Source: an uncultured Gelidibacter sp.
GTDB lineage: Bacteria > Bacteroidota > Bacteroidia > Flavobacteriales > Flavobacteriaceae
Length of the DNA stretch: 64,000 nt
Direction of reading: 5' to 3'
NCBI RefSeq assembly: GCF_947500795.1
Contig: NZ_CANMTE010000002.1
Location: 186,001-250,000 of the forward strand
The translations under genes and the position numbers were made by a program. Shown here piece after piece: positions 1-10,091 of this stretch. The stretch's first letter is position 1. The number at the start of each line of letters is the position of its first letter. The notes beneath the pieces were generated by a model. The model was not told the origin of the DNA. It did not search any database and was given only the letters and a program-made list of their open reading frames with translations.

Positions 1-78
1 AATTTTTTTAGCGTCAGAACAATTTGTCGGACCGACTACCATCATAAAGATGACTGAAAAAAGTGATATAAGTTTCAT
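1..78 (-). CDS. N-terminal fragment of a secreted/lipoprotein-like hypothetical protein (MKLISLFSVIFMMVVGPTNCSDAKKI...), truncated by window edge
   Basis: ATG at 76-78 on minus strand, open to the window edge, hydrophobic signal-like N-terminus; directly downstream of the atp operon. Confidence 0.5.
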   Translation of the reverse strand, partial: MKLISLFSVIFMMVVGPTNCSDAKKI

Positions 79-162
79 AGAATAGCTGTTTGTTTTTTTT
101 AAGATAACAAATAGCATTCCATAAATATTTTAGAATGCTAAAAAGGGAAACACTTGAAAGGA

Positions 163-196
163 AAAAGCCTCACTTATAGGTAGTGAGGCTTTGTTT
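163..196 (-). terminator. Rho-independent terminator downstream of atpG
   Basis: AGCCTCAC-(9 nt)-GTGAGGCT perfect 8-bp stem, T-tract on the minus strand. Confidence 0.75.
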
Positions 197-203
197 ATTT
201 AAT

Positions 204-229
204 ACCCTTCGACTGCGCTCAGGGTGACA
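204..229. repeat. Hairpin repeat ACCCTTCGACTGCGCTCAGGGTGACA (copy 1)
   Basis: Same core (TTCGACTGCGCTCAG) recurs at 2851-2877 and in part, inverted, at 56635-56684. Confidence 0.75.
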
Positions 230-254
230 TTGTAACGATAGTTCGTAGCTACTT

Positions 255-1115
255 CTAATTATTTAGTGCCTCTGCACCACCAACAATTTCTAAAATTTCG
301 TTGGTAATAGACGCTTGACGTGCTTTGTTATAAGTCAATTTCAATTGATCTCTCAATTCTGTTGCGTTATCTGTTGCTTTATGCATCGCAGTCATACGTG
401 CACCATGCTCAGACGCGAACGAGTCTCTAAGCGCTTTAAAAAGCTGTGTTTTTAGAGATTTTGGAATCAATTGGTTAACGATATCAGCTTTTGAAGGCTC
501 AAAAATATAATCTAAATCGGCATCAGCATCTTTTTCCATAGGAACAATTGGTAAAAATTGCTCGGTCATGATTTCTTGAGTTGCTGCGTTTTTAAACTTG
601 TTATAAACTAAAACAATCTTGTCTGTTTCTTCTTTAATGAACGTATCCATCAATACTTCAGCAATTTCAGCAACATTGTCAAAAGATAAATCGTCGTAGA
701 TATCACTTCTATTAGCAATTACGCGATTTCCCTTTTTAAAGGCATCATTGGTTTTTTTACCAATTGCAAAAACAGAAACCTCTTTACCTGCGTACTCTTC
801 ATTTATCAAACGATTGGTTTCTTTGATAATATTCGAGTTAAACGCACCTGCCAATCCTCTGTTAGATGTAATTGACACTAACAATACTTTATTGATATCA
901 CGTTGCTCGGCAAATTTACTTCCAGAATCAGCATCTAAAGTTGCGCTTAAGCTTTGTAATAATTCTGTTAATTTATCAGAATACGGACGCATTGCAGTAA
1001 TAGCATCTTGTGCTTTCTTCAGTTTTGCAGCCGATACCATTTTCATGGCACTGGTAATCTGCATCGTGGAAGATACTGATGATATTCTGTTACGTATTTC
1101 TTTTAAGTTTGCCAT
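255..1115 (-). CDS. atpG: F1 ATP synthase subunit gamma
   Basis: MANLKEIRNRISSVSSTMQITSAMKMVSAAKL N-term and C-terminal RQASITNEILEIVGGAEAL signature. Confidence 0.98.
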   Translation of the reverse strand: MANLKEIRNRISSVSSTMQITSAMKMVSAAKLKKAQDAITAMRPYSDKLTELLQSLSATLDADSGSKFAEQRDINKVLLVSITSNRGLAGAFNSNIIKETNRLINEEYAGKEVSVFAIGKKTNDAFKKGNRVIANRSDIYDDLSFDNVAEIAEVLMDTFIKEETDKIVLVYNKFKNAATQEIMTEQFLPIVPMEKDADADLDYIFEPSKADIVNQLIPKSLKTQLFKALRDSFASEHGARMTAMHKATDNATELRDQLKLTYNKARQASITNEILEIVGGAEALNN

Positions 1116-1235
1116 TTTTGTAATTAGAATTAAGTATTAAGATCTTAGTATTAAGACTGAACGAAAACACTTATCAACATTTTGAAAGCTTCCTCTCAAT
1201 CTTAGTACTTTGTACTTACTACTCTATACTTGATA

Positions 1236-2816
1236 CTATTTTCTATATTTTGCTGATAATTCTTTAGCAACTGCTGCTAAAATATCAGTAACGTCATCAG
1301 TTAATTTACCTGCTTTTAAAGAAGCAAGCGCATCACTATGCTTAGCTCTTAAGTACTCTAAGTAATCACGTTCAAATTCTTTTACTTTCTCTACAGGAAC
1401 GTCTCTCAATAAGTTTTTAGAACCCGCGTAGATAATCGCGATTTGGTCTTCAACTCTAAACGGATCGTTTTGAGCTTGTTTTAAGATCTCAACGTTACGT
1501 TTACCTTTGTTGATTACGTTTAAAGTAACGGCATCTAAATCAGATCCAAACTTAGCGAACGCTTCCAACTCACGGTATTGAGCTTGATCAAGTTTTAAAG
1601 TACCAGATACTTTCTTCATCGATTTAATCTGAGCGTTACCACCAACACGAGATACAGAAATACCTACGTTAATTGCTGGACGAACACCAGAGTTAAACAA
1701 GTCACCATCCAAGAAAATCTGACCATCAGTAATAGAAATTACGTTGGTTGGGATATAAGCGGATACGTCACCTGCTTGAGTTTCGATAATTGGCAATGCC
1801 GTTAATGATCCACCACCTTTTACGATTGGTTTCAACACTTCTGGTAAATCGTTCATTTCTTTAGCAATCGCATCGTTGTCGATGATTTTTGCAGAACGCT
1901 CCAATAATCTAGAGTGAAGGTAGAAAACGTCACCTGGATACGCCTCACGTCCTGGTGGACGACGTAACAATAACGAAATCTCACGGTATGCTACTGCTTG
2001 TTTTGATAAATCATCAAAAACGATTAATGCAGGACGGCCAGTATCTCTAAAGTACTCACCAATTGCAGCACCAGCGAAAGGCGCATACACTTGCATTGCA
2101 GCAGGATCAGATGCGTTAGCAGCTACGATAGTTGTATATGCTAAAGCTCCTTTTTCTTCTAATGTTTTTGCAATTAAAGCAACTGTAGACGCTTTTTGTC
2201 CGACAGCTACATATATACAATATACAGGCTCACCTGCATCATAAAATTCCTTTTGGTTGATAATGGTATCAATACAAACTGCTGTTTTACCAGTTTGACG
2301 GTCACCAATTACTAACTCACGTTGACCACGACCTACAGGAATCATCGCATCAATTGCTTTGATACCTGTTTGTAACGGTTCAGTTACCGGTTGACGATAG
2401 ATAACACCCGGAGCTTTACGTTCTAATGGCATTTCATAAAGCGTTCCTTCAATTGGTCCTTTACCATCAATTGGAGTTCCTAAAGTGTCAACAACACGTC
2501 CAACAATTCCTTCACCTACTTTTAGGGAAGCAATACGTTCTGTACGTTTAACTGTTGAGCCTTCAACAACACCTACTGAAGGTCCTAATAATACAACACC
2601 TACGTTATCTTCTTCAAGATTCAGTACGATGCCTTCAAGACCATCTGCAAATTCAACTAACTCACCGTATTGAACGTTGGATAGGCCGTACACACGTGCA
2701 ATTCCATCTCCAACTGTCAAAACCGTTCCTACTTCGTCTAATGAAGCGCTAGCTTCAAATCCTGACAATTGTTGCTTTAAGATTGCTGAAATTTCAGCTG
2801 GTTTTACTTCTGCCAT
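1236..2816 (-). CDS. atpA: F1 ATP synthase subunit alpha
   Basis: GDRQTGKTA Walker [15 protein letters not shown] signature. Confidence 0.99.
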   Translation of the reverse strand: MAEVKPAEISAILKQQLSGFEASASLDEVGTVLTVGDGIARVYGLSNVQYGELVEFADGLEGIVLNLEEDNVGVVLLGPSVGVVEGSTVKRTERIASLKVGEGIVGRVVDTLGTPIDGKGPIEGTLYEMPLERKAPGVIYRQPVTEPLQTGIKAIDAMIPVGRGQRELVIGDRQTGKTAVCIDTIINQKEFYDAGEPVYCIYVAVGQKASTVALIAKTLEEKGALAYTTIVAANASDPAAMQVYAPFAGAAIGEYFRDTGRPALIVFDDLSKQAVAYREISLLLRRPPGREAYPGDVFYLHSRLLERSAKIIDNDAIAKEMNDLPEVLKPIVKGGGSLTALPIIETQAGDVSAYIPTNVISITDGQIFLDGDLFNSGVRPAINVGISVSRVGGNAQIKSMKKVSGTLKLDQAQYRELEAFAKFGSDLDAVTLNVINKGKRNVEILKQAQNDPFRVEDQIAIIYAGSKNLLRDVPVEKVKEFERDYLEYLRAKHSDALASLKAGKLTDDVTDILAAVAKELSAKYRK

Positions 2817-2850
2817 TTTTATTAGATATTATTTTTATCGACTTTAATTT

Positions 2851-2877
2851 CACACTTCGACTGCGCTCAGTGTGACC
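2851..2877. repeat. Hairpin repeat CACACTTCGACTGCGCTCAGTGTGACC (copy 2)
   Basis: Same core as 204-229, different stem bases that still pair. Confidence 0.75.
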
Positions 2878-2891
2878 AATCAATAAAACTT

Positions 2892-3428
2892 TTAGTTTAA
2901 TGTAAATTCTCTTTTTAACTTATTCAATTTGTTTGCAATACTTGCATCGTATTGCATATCTCCTACGCGTAAGATGAAACCACCTAAAATAGATTCGTCA
3001 ACAACGCTTAATATCTCAGCCTCTTTACCAGTCAATTCTTTAACTTTGGCCAATACTTTTGCTTCGAGCTCTTCTGTTAATGAAACCGCAGTAGTTACAG
3101 TTGCAACTTGCTTGCCTTCACCTTCATTAAATAACTCGTTATATTGTTCTGCAACAGTTCCTAATATATCAATACGTTTGTTTGAAATTAACGTATCTAT
3201 TAAGTTGATGCTTAGCTTATCCAAACCAGTAAAAACTGCCAATAAAGCCGATTTTTTTGTTGCAGAAGGCACTACAGCACTTAAAAGCATATCTTTAAGA
3301 TCTGTACTTGCTTCCACAGCATTTGCAATTGACTTCATATCAGCGTGTACAACTTCTGCAGCGTTTTGATCCTTAGCAAGATCTAAAACCGCTTTTGCGT
3401 AACGTAATGCTGTTCTTGTTTGTGCCAT
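2892..3428 (-). CDS. atpH: F1 ATP synthase subunit delta
   Basis: Family-typical C-terminus (ILGGFILRVGDMQYDASIANKLNKL); start set at MAQTRTALRY rather than the upstream ATG. Confidence 0.95.
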   Translation of the reverse strand: MAQTRTALRYAKAVLDLAKDQNAAEVVHADMKSIANAVEASTDLKDMLLSAVVPSATKKSALLAVFTGLDKLSINLIDTLISNKRIDILGTVAEQYNELFNEGEGKQVATVTTAVSLTEELEAKVLAKVKELTGKEAEILSVVDESILGGFILRVGDMQYDASIANKLNKLKREFTLN

Positions 3429-3505
3429 AGTAATGCCCACATAGGTGGGTATCTCTTTTAATTATTCTAATCTACTCTTGTTATCACTGCGTACAGTGTA
3501 ACTGT

Positions 3506-4000
3506 CTAATTTAATTTCGCGTCACTCAACATAGACTCAACCAATTCTAGTTGCTTGTCTTTGTTTCCTAATTCTTGACGTACTACCTTTTCAGCGATTT
3601 CAATAGATAAAGACGCTACATGGTTTTTAAGTTCAGCCATAGCTGATCTCTTTTCGTTCTCAATAGCTTCTTGAGCTTGAGTAATCATTTTAGTAGCTTG
3701 TTGTTGTGCTTCCTCTTTAGCATCACTCACCATTTTGTTTTTGATGTCACGTGCATCTTTCAACATCGCTTCACGCTCAGCACGTGCTTCATTAAGGATA
3801 CGCTCATTATCCGCTTTAAGGTTTTCCATTTCCTTACGCGCTTTATCTGCTGCTTCCAATGCATTTTTGATACCAGTTTCACGCTCATCAACAGCGCCTA
3901 AAATTGGTTTCCATGCAAATTTCTTCAATACTAAAAGAAGAATTAAAAAAGTAATAACAGACCAAAAAACAAGTCCTAACCCTGGTGTAATTAAATCCAT
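3506..4000 (-). CDS. atpF: Fo ATP synthase subunit b
   Basis: Single N-terminal TM plus long coiled coil; position in the operon. Confidence 0.96.
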   Translation of the reverse strand: MDLITPGLGLVFWSVITFLILLLVLKKFAWKPILGAVDERETGIKNALEAADKARKEMENLKADNERILNEARAEREAMLKDARDIKNKMVSDAKEEAQQQATKMITQAQEAIENEKRSAMAELKNHVASLSIEIAEKVVRQELGNKDKQLELVESMLSDAKLN

Positions 4001-4082
4001 TTATAATAGGTTTTAGTTTTAATAATTTAAATTTTAAAATACAGAGGCAACCAACCGTTACCTCTGCATTTTTTAATCCTAA

Positions 4083-4289
4083 TTAAACGATTAATGACGC
4101 AACAACACCAAAAAGTGCTACTGCCTCTACGAAAGCTGCTAAAATTAGCGCTGAAGTCTGAAGTTTTCCTTGGATTTCCGGTTGACGAGCCATAGCGTTC
4201 ATAGCTGACTCACCGATTTTTCCAATTCCCATTCCAGCTCCAATAACTGCGATACCAGCTCCGATTGCTGCAATTCCTGTAATAGTCAT
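4083..4289 (-). CDS. atpE: Fo ATP synthase subunit c
   Basis: 68-aa two-TM proteolipid; RQPE loop and carboxylate in FVEAVALFG. Confidence 0.98.
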   Translation of the reverse strand: MTITGIAAIGAGIAVIGAGMGIGKIGESAMNAMARQPEIQGKLQTSALILAAFVEAVALFGVVASLIV

Positions 4290-4308
4290 AATATAAAATT
4301 TAAATTAA

Positions 4309-5391
4309 TTAATGATGCTCTTCTTCCGTAGCCGTACCAATATAAAGTGCGGACAATACGGTAAATATATATGCTTGAATTGCAGTAACTACAATTTCTA
4401 TGATTAAAATGAACAATGAGAACCCAACAGATACTGGTGCGATTGCAACGCTCTCAAAGATAAAGATTAGGGACATTAATGATAAGATAATAATATGTCC
4501 TGCCGTAATGTTTGCGAACAAACGAATTGTTAACGAGATTGGTTTTACAAACATCCCAACAATTTCAATAGGCATTAAAAATATTTTCATTGGCACAGGA
4601 ACGCCTGGCATCCAGAAAATATGTTTCCAGTAGTTTTTGTTACCACTAAAACTTGTAATGATGAATGTGAAAAATGCTAAAGACACTGTAAAGGCAATGT
4701 TACCACTAACGTTAGCACCATTCAAAATTGGAATCAATCCGAAGATATTGTTAACCCAGATAAAGAAAAACACACTTAATAAGAATGGCATGTATCTTCT
4801 ATATTTCTTTTCACCAATCATTGGGATAGCAACCTCATCTCTAATAAAAACCACTAATGGTTCTACAAATGAAGCAATACCTCTTGGCATAAAATTGTTT
4901 GACTTTTTATACTTGCTTGCAGCAGAGATAAAGATCAATAAGATTACCAAAACTGACACCCACATCATAAAGACGTTTTTGGTGATCGAAAAGTCTAAAG
5001 GTAATTTAGCGTTTGTTGGGTGAAGTTCTTCATCAAAAGTTAAGGTATCAACACCTGACTCTAATTGGTAGATTTTTTCGTGATATTTCACAAAACGCTC
5101 TCCATTTTTCTCAACAATATGCGTTCCGGAGTCGTCATGGTGAAATTCGCTAGACATAAATGTAGTAAGGCCATTATCCGTAAAAAGGATGATAGGCAAA
5201 GGAATGCTAATTGGTTTATTATCCCAATCTACAATGTGAAATTCGTGCGCATCCTTAACGTGATGCATAATCATCTCCTTGGCATTGAACCCTTTGTCTT
5301 GGTCTTCGTTATCTTGTGAAGCAAAACCGAAATTGGTTACTGCTACAGAAAAAACTAAAAATAATACGGCTCTTAAAGTGTTTAATGTCAT
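4309..5391 (-). CDS. atpB: Fo ATP synthase subunit a with N-terminal signal-peptide-bearing extension
   Basis: PISLTIRLFANITAGHIIL signature; likely start at internal Met (MTLNTLRAVLF...), ORF extends to 5442. Confidence 0.96.
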   Translation of the reverse strand: MTLNTLRAVLFLVFSVAVTNFGFASQDNEDQDKGFNAKEMIMHHVKDAHEFHIVDWDNKPISIPLPIILFTDNGLTTFMSSEFHHDDSGTHIVEKNGERFVKYHEKIYQLESGVDTLTFDEELHPTNAKLPLDFSITKNVFMMWVSVLVILLIFISAASKYKKSNNFMPRGIASFVEPLVVFIRDEVAIPMIGEKKYRRYMPFLLSVFFFIWVNNIFGLIPILNGANVSGNIAFTVSLAFFTFIITSFSGNKNYWKHIFWMPGVPVPMKIFLMPIEIVGMFVKPISLTIRLFANITAGHIIILSLMSLIFIFESVAIAPVSVGFSLFILIIEIVVTAIQAYIFTVLSALYIGTATEEEHH

Positions 5392-5491
5392 TATGAATAG
5401 CTTAAAAATACCTTGCTCTAAATTCCGTGCAAATGTACACACATTAGTTTAATTGTCAAACACTTTTTTATCAATATTAAACACACGCCCA

Positions 5492-5896
5492 TTATGGGGT
5501 TTTTTGAAGGAACCTTGTAATGGTATACACCTCAAATGCCAAGTATAAAAAATAAGGAATGAAAAAGTTAAAAATATCGGGTTGTTTTTTCTCAAAATCC
5601 GATAAAATAATAGGTAATAAAAACAAAATGGCGAGAAACATTTTTACAAATGTACTCCCCATAAACAATATAAAAACGTCGGTTTTACCTGTTGAAAATT
5701 TATAATTGACTACAGTATATAATAATGTAGTAACTGCAAAATGAAACACATAAATTTGCCATACTGGGAAAAATAATTTCAGCTCAGTACCAAAGTAGGA
5801 TAGCAAATAACTGTGGATGCCATACAGTACCAAACTTAGAACTGTAATAAGAAGTAAAAAATTAAGTTGTCTTTTCTGAAAATCTGCAGTCATCAA
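5492..5896 (-). CDS. Small membrane protein, DUF6168-like / AtpI-position
   Basis: Four hydrophobic segments, position between atpZ-like gene and atpB. Confidence 0.7.
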   Translation of the reverse strand: MMTADFQKRQLNFLLLITVLSLVLYGIHSYLLSYFGTELKLFFPVWQIYVFHFAVTTLLYTVVNYKFSTGKTDVFILFMGSTFVKMFLAILFLLPIILSDFEKKQPDIFNFFIPYFLYLAFEVYTITRFLQKTP

Positions 5897-5972
5897 AAAT
5901 GGTAATTTCTATTATAAATACTATAAATTCTTTGGAAACCTTTTTCCTAAAAAGAACACGGTCTGAAACCTA

Positions 5973-6209
5973 TTACTCTGTTTTATTGTCTTCTTTTGAG
6001 TTTGCAATAATACGTCTTATTACAAAAACTACGGCTATAATTGTAGATGTTAGGGACAAAATAATGGTCCATAGATTGCTATCATCACCATTATTTTCAT
6101 CAATCTTTACACCTATATAACTTCCTATTCCAATAATAGCGAACATTTGTATCCCTATCCCAGAATATTTGGCATACGTATTAAGCGAATTGTTCTTTTT
6201 TGGTTTCAT
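5973..6209 (-). CDS. AtpZ/AtpI family protein
   Basis: YAKYSGIGIQMFAIIGIGSYIGVKID and two TM; start likely MKPKKNN, overlapping bactofilin. Confidence 0.8.
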   Translation of the reverse strand: MKPKKNNSLNTYAKYSGIGIQMFAIIGIGSYIGVKIDENNGDDSNLWTIILSLTSTIIAVVFVIRRIIANSKEDNKTE

Positions 6210-6615
6210 TACTTCGTACTGCTTTTGTGCTATTGTTAGTGTCAAGCTGTTTAACAGCACCTTTCATGCTACATGTAGCGTTAAATGTGGCTCCTGGTTC
6301 TACTGAAAATTTACCCACTTCTACTTCTCCTTCAACAAATGCTGACGATCTTAAAGATAAGGTATCTGTAAGCATCAATTTTCCTGAGAATTTACCTTCT
6401 ATATCAGCATTGGCCGCTGTAAGCGTACCATTAATGAGTCCTGTTTTACCAAGTACAACTTTACCAGGGGTTTTAATATTCCCTTGTATGGTACCTTCAA
6501 TTCTGAAATCGCCATCACTGATAATGTCTCCTGTAATAGTAGTCCCTTTGGCAATTGTGTTTTGTTGGTTAAATGTGTCTGAAATAATCTTCTTCTTTTT
6601 GTTTTCTGCAAACAT
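6181..6615 (-). CDS. Bactofilin (polymer-forming cytoskeletal protein)
   Basis: IAKGTTITGDIISDGDFRIEGTIQGNIKTPGKVVLGKTGLINGTLTAANADIEGKFSG beta-solenoid repeats. Confidence 0.93.
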   Translation of the reverse strand: MFAENKKKKIISDTFNQQNTIAKGTTITGDIISDGDFRIEGTIQGNIKTPGKVVLGKTGLINGTLTAANADIEGKFSGKLMLTDTLSLRSSAFVEGEVEVGKFSVEPGATFNATCSMKGAVKQLDTNNSTKAVRSNETKKEQFA

Positions 6616-6627
6616 GGTTCTGGTGGT

Positions 6628-9177
6628 TTATTGTGATTTGAGGTATTCGTTTAAATTTTTATGGCGTTGCACAATTTCATAGTTAAGAGATGAAATGGCA
6701 ATATATGGTCGTGTGATATTTGCTTTACGTTCTTGTAATAAATCGGCAAATCCGCGAGCTCCATGAATACTACTTAAGCCATGGACAACTACAAATATGG
6801 TGTTTTTATCGTAAACGTCTTTTGAAACACTTAACTCATAATATCTGATTTGACTAACCTCATCATTAAGTTTCTTAATGAATGCTTCAATATCTTCGTC
6901 TTTGGTAATTTCAAACTGATAGATAACTTTAAACTTGGTGGCTAAAGCATCATCTTGAAATTCATTCACCTCCAACACAGGAATAACTTCTTCCATAATT
7001 TGTTGAGCACGCTTGCCTTCTTCAGAGTTTCCATAATTTAAAGCGATAAAATTGATGCTTTCCTTATAGGCTTCAAAACCATACAATCGGCCTCTTGCAG
7101 ATGCTTTTAAGATCTCAAACTTAGGCACGATAGGCTCGCCTTCAAATTCCAATATGTATTTATCGCTCTCATCAATGACGTCCTGAAACTGTTGCGCTTC
7201 ATAATTGGCATATGTACGCTCATAAATCCGATCTGGACTATTTTCATCCTTAGATATTTCCGTTTTTGGATTCAATAAAATAGCAGCATATCTCGAATCT
7301 GGCGAATTGGTGATAATGTCCAATTTTATTTGAGCCGCCGGAATGGTTTCGCCCATTAACACATAGGTATTGTACAAATTGTATTTCGCAGGTAAAATCA
7401 ATCGCTCTTCAGGCTGATTGTCCAATAAGTTTTCAAGCTTTTCTTTAGCAAGTCCATATTCATTGAACTTTTCCTTATAGATCACGCCTAACTGATAATA
7501 CGCATAGTTTCGGTCTCTCATAAGACTATCAATCTCCTTTTGATCGGTAGGAATTTTTGAAATATAGAATTCAGGATCATAAAGCTCTTCTTCAGTAGCA
7601 TCGGCAATCAATTCATTACTCTGAACGGTAAGCGAATTATTGCGAGTGCTCGATAAACGCCAATTATCTTTTAGTGATCGTTCTCCCCAATTTTTTAAAA
7701 ACTCGTTTTTTCCATAAGCGACCGTGGTAGGATTGTAAAAATAAAACTCCTGAGCTGCTGGCGGATTCATACCCGGACCTCTGTTTCCTGAAATATTTCC
7801 CGGTGTATTTATATTGACAATTCCTGAATTGGCCTTGCGCTGCGCCGCTTCCTCTTTGGCTTTTAAGAGTTCTGCTTCCGCTTTTAATTGATCGACAAAT
7901 TTTGAGAAGAACGCTAATCTGTCCTCATCTGACAAATTCACCAAGTTTAAAATACTATCATTTACTTGCGCAACATTTTCGTAATAAATAACATCCTTTA
8001 AATTTTCTCTTTTCTTTTTAACGACTCTGTATGGTTTTGAATTGACCGCCATAGTATTCATGGTACTGTCGTAATAGGCACCGGCCTTTTTATATTCAGA
8101 GTTATCAAAACTCATATCGCCAAGCGTGCTATAATCCAATGCTCGCAATTGACTGTCCGTGGATGATGCTCTTAAGGATTTGTTGTAGTAGGCCATTGCT
8201 AAGGAATCGCGGTTGGCTTCTTTGTGGAATTCCGCAATGCGGTAATAGATTTTATCTAAAAACGGGCGATTTTCACGATCTTCTTCAAGCTCTGTCAGAT
8301 AGTTTTCAAACATCAACACATCACCAGTTGTGGTATCAAAATTAGCCGCTTTCGCTAAATGCGCATTAATAAAGTAAGCTCTTGGTACTTTACGGTGTAA
8401 ATCCATGACCTTCTCAAAAGCCATATTCGCACTGTCTTTATACCCAAACTCATTATAGAGTTGCCCTCTTATATAATTGTAACGTGCTTTTTCATTATTC
8501 TTTCTCGTCAATTTAGCTGCAGTTGCCAATTGAGTTAGGGCACTATCTTTTGCTTTTATATTGATGTAGGCTTGCGCCAAAGTGGCACTGGCATCAGCCA
8601 AATCCTGATCTTTCAGCTGTTCCTGCCTCATCAAACGTTTTAAATTCTGAATAGCGAGCTCGTTGTTTTCAAGACGCATATTGGTTTTTTCACGCCAAAT
8701 TTTCGCCTCGTTAATCTTGTCACTTGCAGGATATTTATAAAGAATATAGTTAAAAGCTTCTACAGCAGGAATGAAGCGTTGATCGAAATAGCGGGCTTTC
8801 CCAAGTAACAGATAAGCCTCATCAATTTGCGGATTGTGCTCCTTCCCTTTGATGTTCATGCCGTGCTTTTGAACCGCTTTAATCGCTTTCTCTTCAGCAC
8901 GCGCAAAATCGGAGTTTTTAGACTGACCCGGCAGCATAAAATCGTCCGTAGTTTCCATGCGTTCTACGGGTAGCAATTCCCAATAATTGTCAGTAAACGC
9001 ATCATCAACACTTTCCCTACCGTTTTCCAAAGCAATATTACCATTGTACAGAATATTGTACTTGGTCCCCATGGCATGGAAATTCCGGTTTATAAACGTG
9101 TCATTTTTCCGCGAGCAGCTAGTCACTACAAACACTGTAAGAAACAGCAAAAAAACGGATTTTATATGAGTGTGCAC
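6628..9177 (-). CDS. sprE: TPR lipoprotein of the type IX secretion/gliding apparatus (SprE/PorW-like)
   Basis: Lipobox (VTSCS), FINRNFHAMGTKYNILYNGNIAL N-term, TPR body. Confidence 0.88.
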   Translation of the reverse strand: MHTHIKSVFLLFLTVFVVTSCSRKNDTFINRNFHAMGTKYNILYNGNIALENGRESVDDAFTDNYWELLPVERMETTDDFMLPGQSKNSDFARAEEKAIKAVQKHGMNIKGKEHNPQIDEAYLLLGKARYFDQRFIPAVEAFNYILYKYPASDKINEAKIWREKTNMRLENNELAIQNLKRLMRQEQLKDQDLADASATLAQAYINIKAKDSALTQLATAAKLTRKNNEKARYNYIRGQLYNEFGYKDSANMAFEKVMDLHRKVPRAYFINAHLAKAANFDTTTGDVLMFENYLTELEEDRENRPFLDKIYYRIAEFHKEANRDSLAMAYYNKSLRASSTDSQLRALDYSTLGDMSFDNSEYKKAGAYYDSTMNTMAVNSKPYRVVKKKRENLKDVIYYENVAQVNDSILNLVNLSDEDRLAFFSKFVDQLKAEAELLKAKEEAAQRKANSGIVNINTPGNISGNRGPGMNPPAAQEFYFYNPTTVAYGKNEFLKNWGERSLKDNWRLSSTRNNSLTVQSNELIADATEEELYDPEFYISKIPTDQKEIDSLMRDRNYAYYQLGVIYKEKFNEYGLAKEKLENLLDNQPEERLILPAKYNLYNTYVLMGETIPAAQIKLDIITNSPDSRYAAILLNPKTEISKDENSPDRIYERTYANYEAQQFQDVIDESDKYILEFEGEPIVPKFEILKASARGRLYGFEAYKESINFIALNYGNSEEGKRAQQIMEEVIPVLEVNEFQDDALATKFKVIYQFEITKDEDIEAFIKKLNDEVSQIRYYELSVSKDVYDKNTIFVVVHGLSSIHGARGFADLLQERKANITRPYIAISSLNYEIVQRHKNLNEYLKSQ

Positions 9178-9393
9178 GTGGGTTGGATTTGATTCATTAG
9201 ATAACTTAAAAACAGCTACATATATTATGCAATGCCGTAAAAATAAGCATCTTTTTGAATTTTAAGCGTAAAAAAGCCGGTCTTTTATCTTAGGTGATGA
9301 CGCTCAAACAAGCGTTCACCTGCGACTATAAAAGCCCCAGAAATATTCCAATCGTAAAATACCATCCTATTTTACTCCGTGAAGCACAAGAAA

Positions 9394-10089
9394 TTATCCC
9401 GCGAAATGTGCTTCCAATTCTTGTAATGTTGCAGCGCTGGTTGCCAAATCTTTTATAACTGTTCCTTTTTCTAAAACGACAATACGTTCACAGACTTCTG
9501 TAACATGCATCAAATCATGACTCGACACCAAAACCGTTACCCCTTGTTGTCCTGCAAGGTTTTTAATGATTTGCTTCAATCGGATTTGCGTGGTTGGATC
9601 TAAATTTGCAAAAGGCTCATCAAGAATGATAACTTCTGGGTTTCCAATCAAAGCCGCCACAATACCTACTTTCTTTTGGTTTCCTTTGCTTAAATCTCGT
9701 AAATATTTTTTCTGATTTAGGATTTCACCATGGAAAAAATCGGAAAACCCTTTTAAAAGCGCATCTACATCAGCCTTATTTTGGCCACGCAGCTCGCCAA
9801 TAAAATAGAAGTATTCCTCAGGTGTTAAATAACCGATTAAAAATGTTTCATCAATATAAGCGGCCGTAAATGGTTTCCAGTCTTCACTTTCATTAACTTG
9901 AATGTCTTTACTTTTGATAAATCCTGTCGTAGGTTGGATCAAATCCAACAACAAGCTGAAGAATGTAGTTTTCCCAGCGCCATTATTACCCACCAATCCG
10001 AAACTTTGACCTTTCGGAATGTCTAAGTGCTCAATATTTAAAACGGGATCGGAATTATATTTTTTTGATAGATTGGATACTGTTATCAT
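9394..10089 (-). CDS. ABC transporter ATP-binding protein
   Basis: GNNGAGKTT Walker A, LSKGNQKKVGI signature, VIILDEPF Walker B. Confidence 0.97.
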   Translation of the reverse strand: MITVSNLSKKYNSDPVLNIEHLDIPKGQSFGLVGNNGAGKTTFFSLLLDLIQPTTGFIKSKDIQVNESEDWKPFTAAYIDETFLIGYLTPEEYFYFIGELRGQNKADVDALLKGFSDFFHGEILNQKKYLRDLSKGNQKKVGIVAALIGNPEVIILDEPFANLDPTTQIRLKQIIKNLAGQQGVTVLVSSHDLMHVTEVCERIVVLEKGTVIKDLATSAATLQELEAHFAG

Positions 10090-10091
10090 GA

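Noticed and set aside
748-1140. 130-aa plus-strand ORF opposite atpG (and similar antisense ORFs opposite atpA, atpH, atpF, atpB, wecB, rnr etc.)
   Set aside because: Shadow ORFs on the antisense strand of highly conserved genes, with no family signature
4083-4289. Possible sodium-coupled ATP synthase c subunit
   Set aside because: Carboxylate context FVEAVALFG lacks the Na+-coordinating Q/ES(T) pattern; looks proton-type
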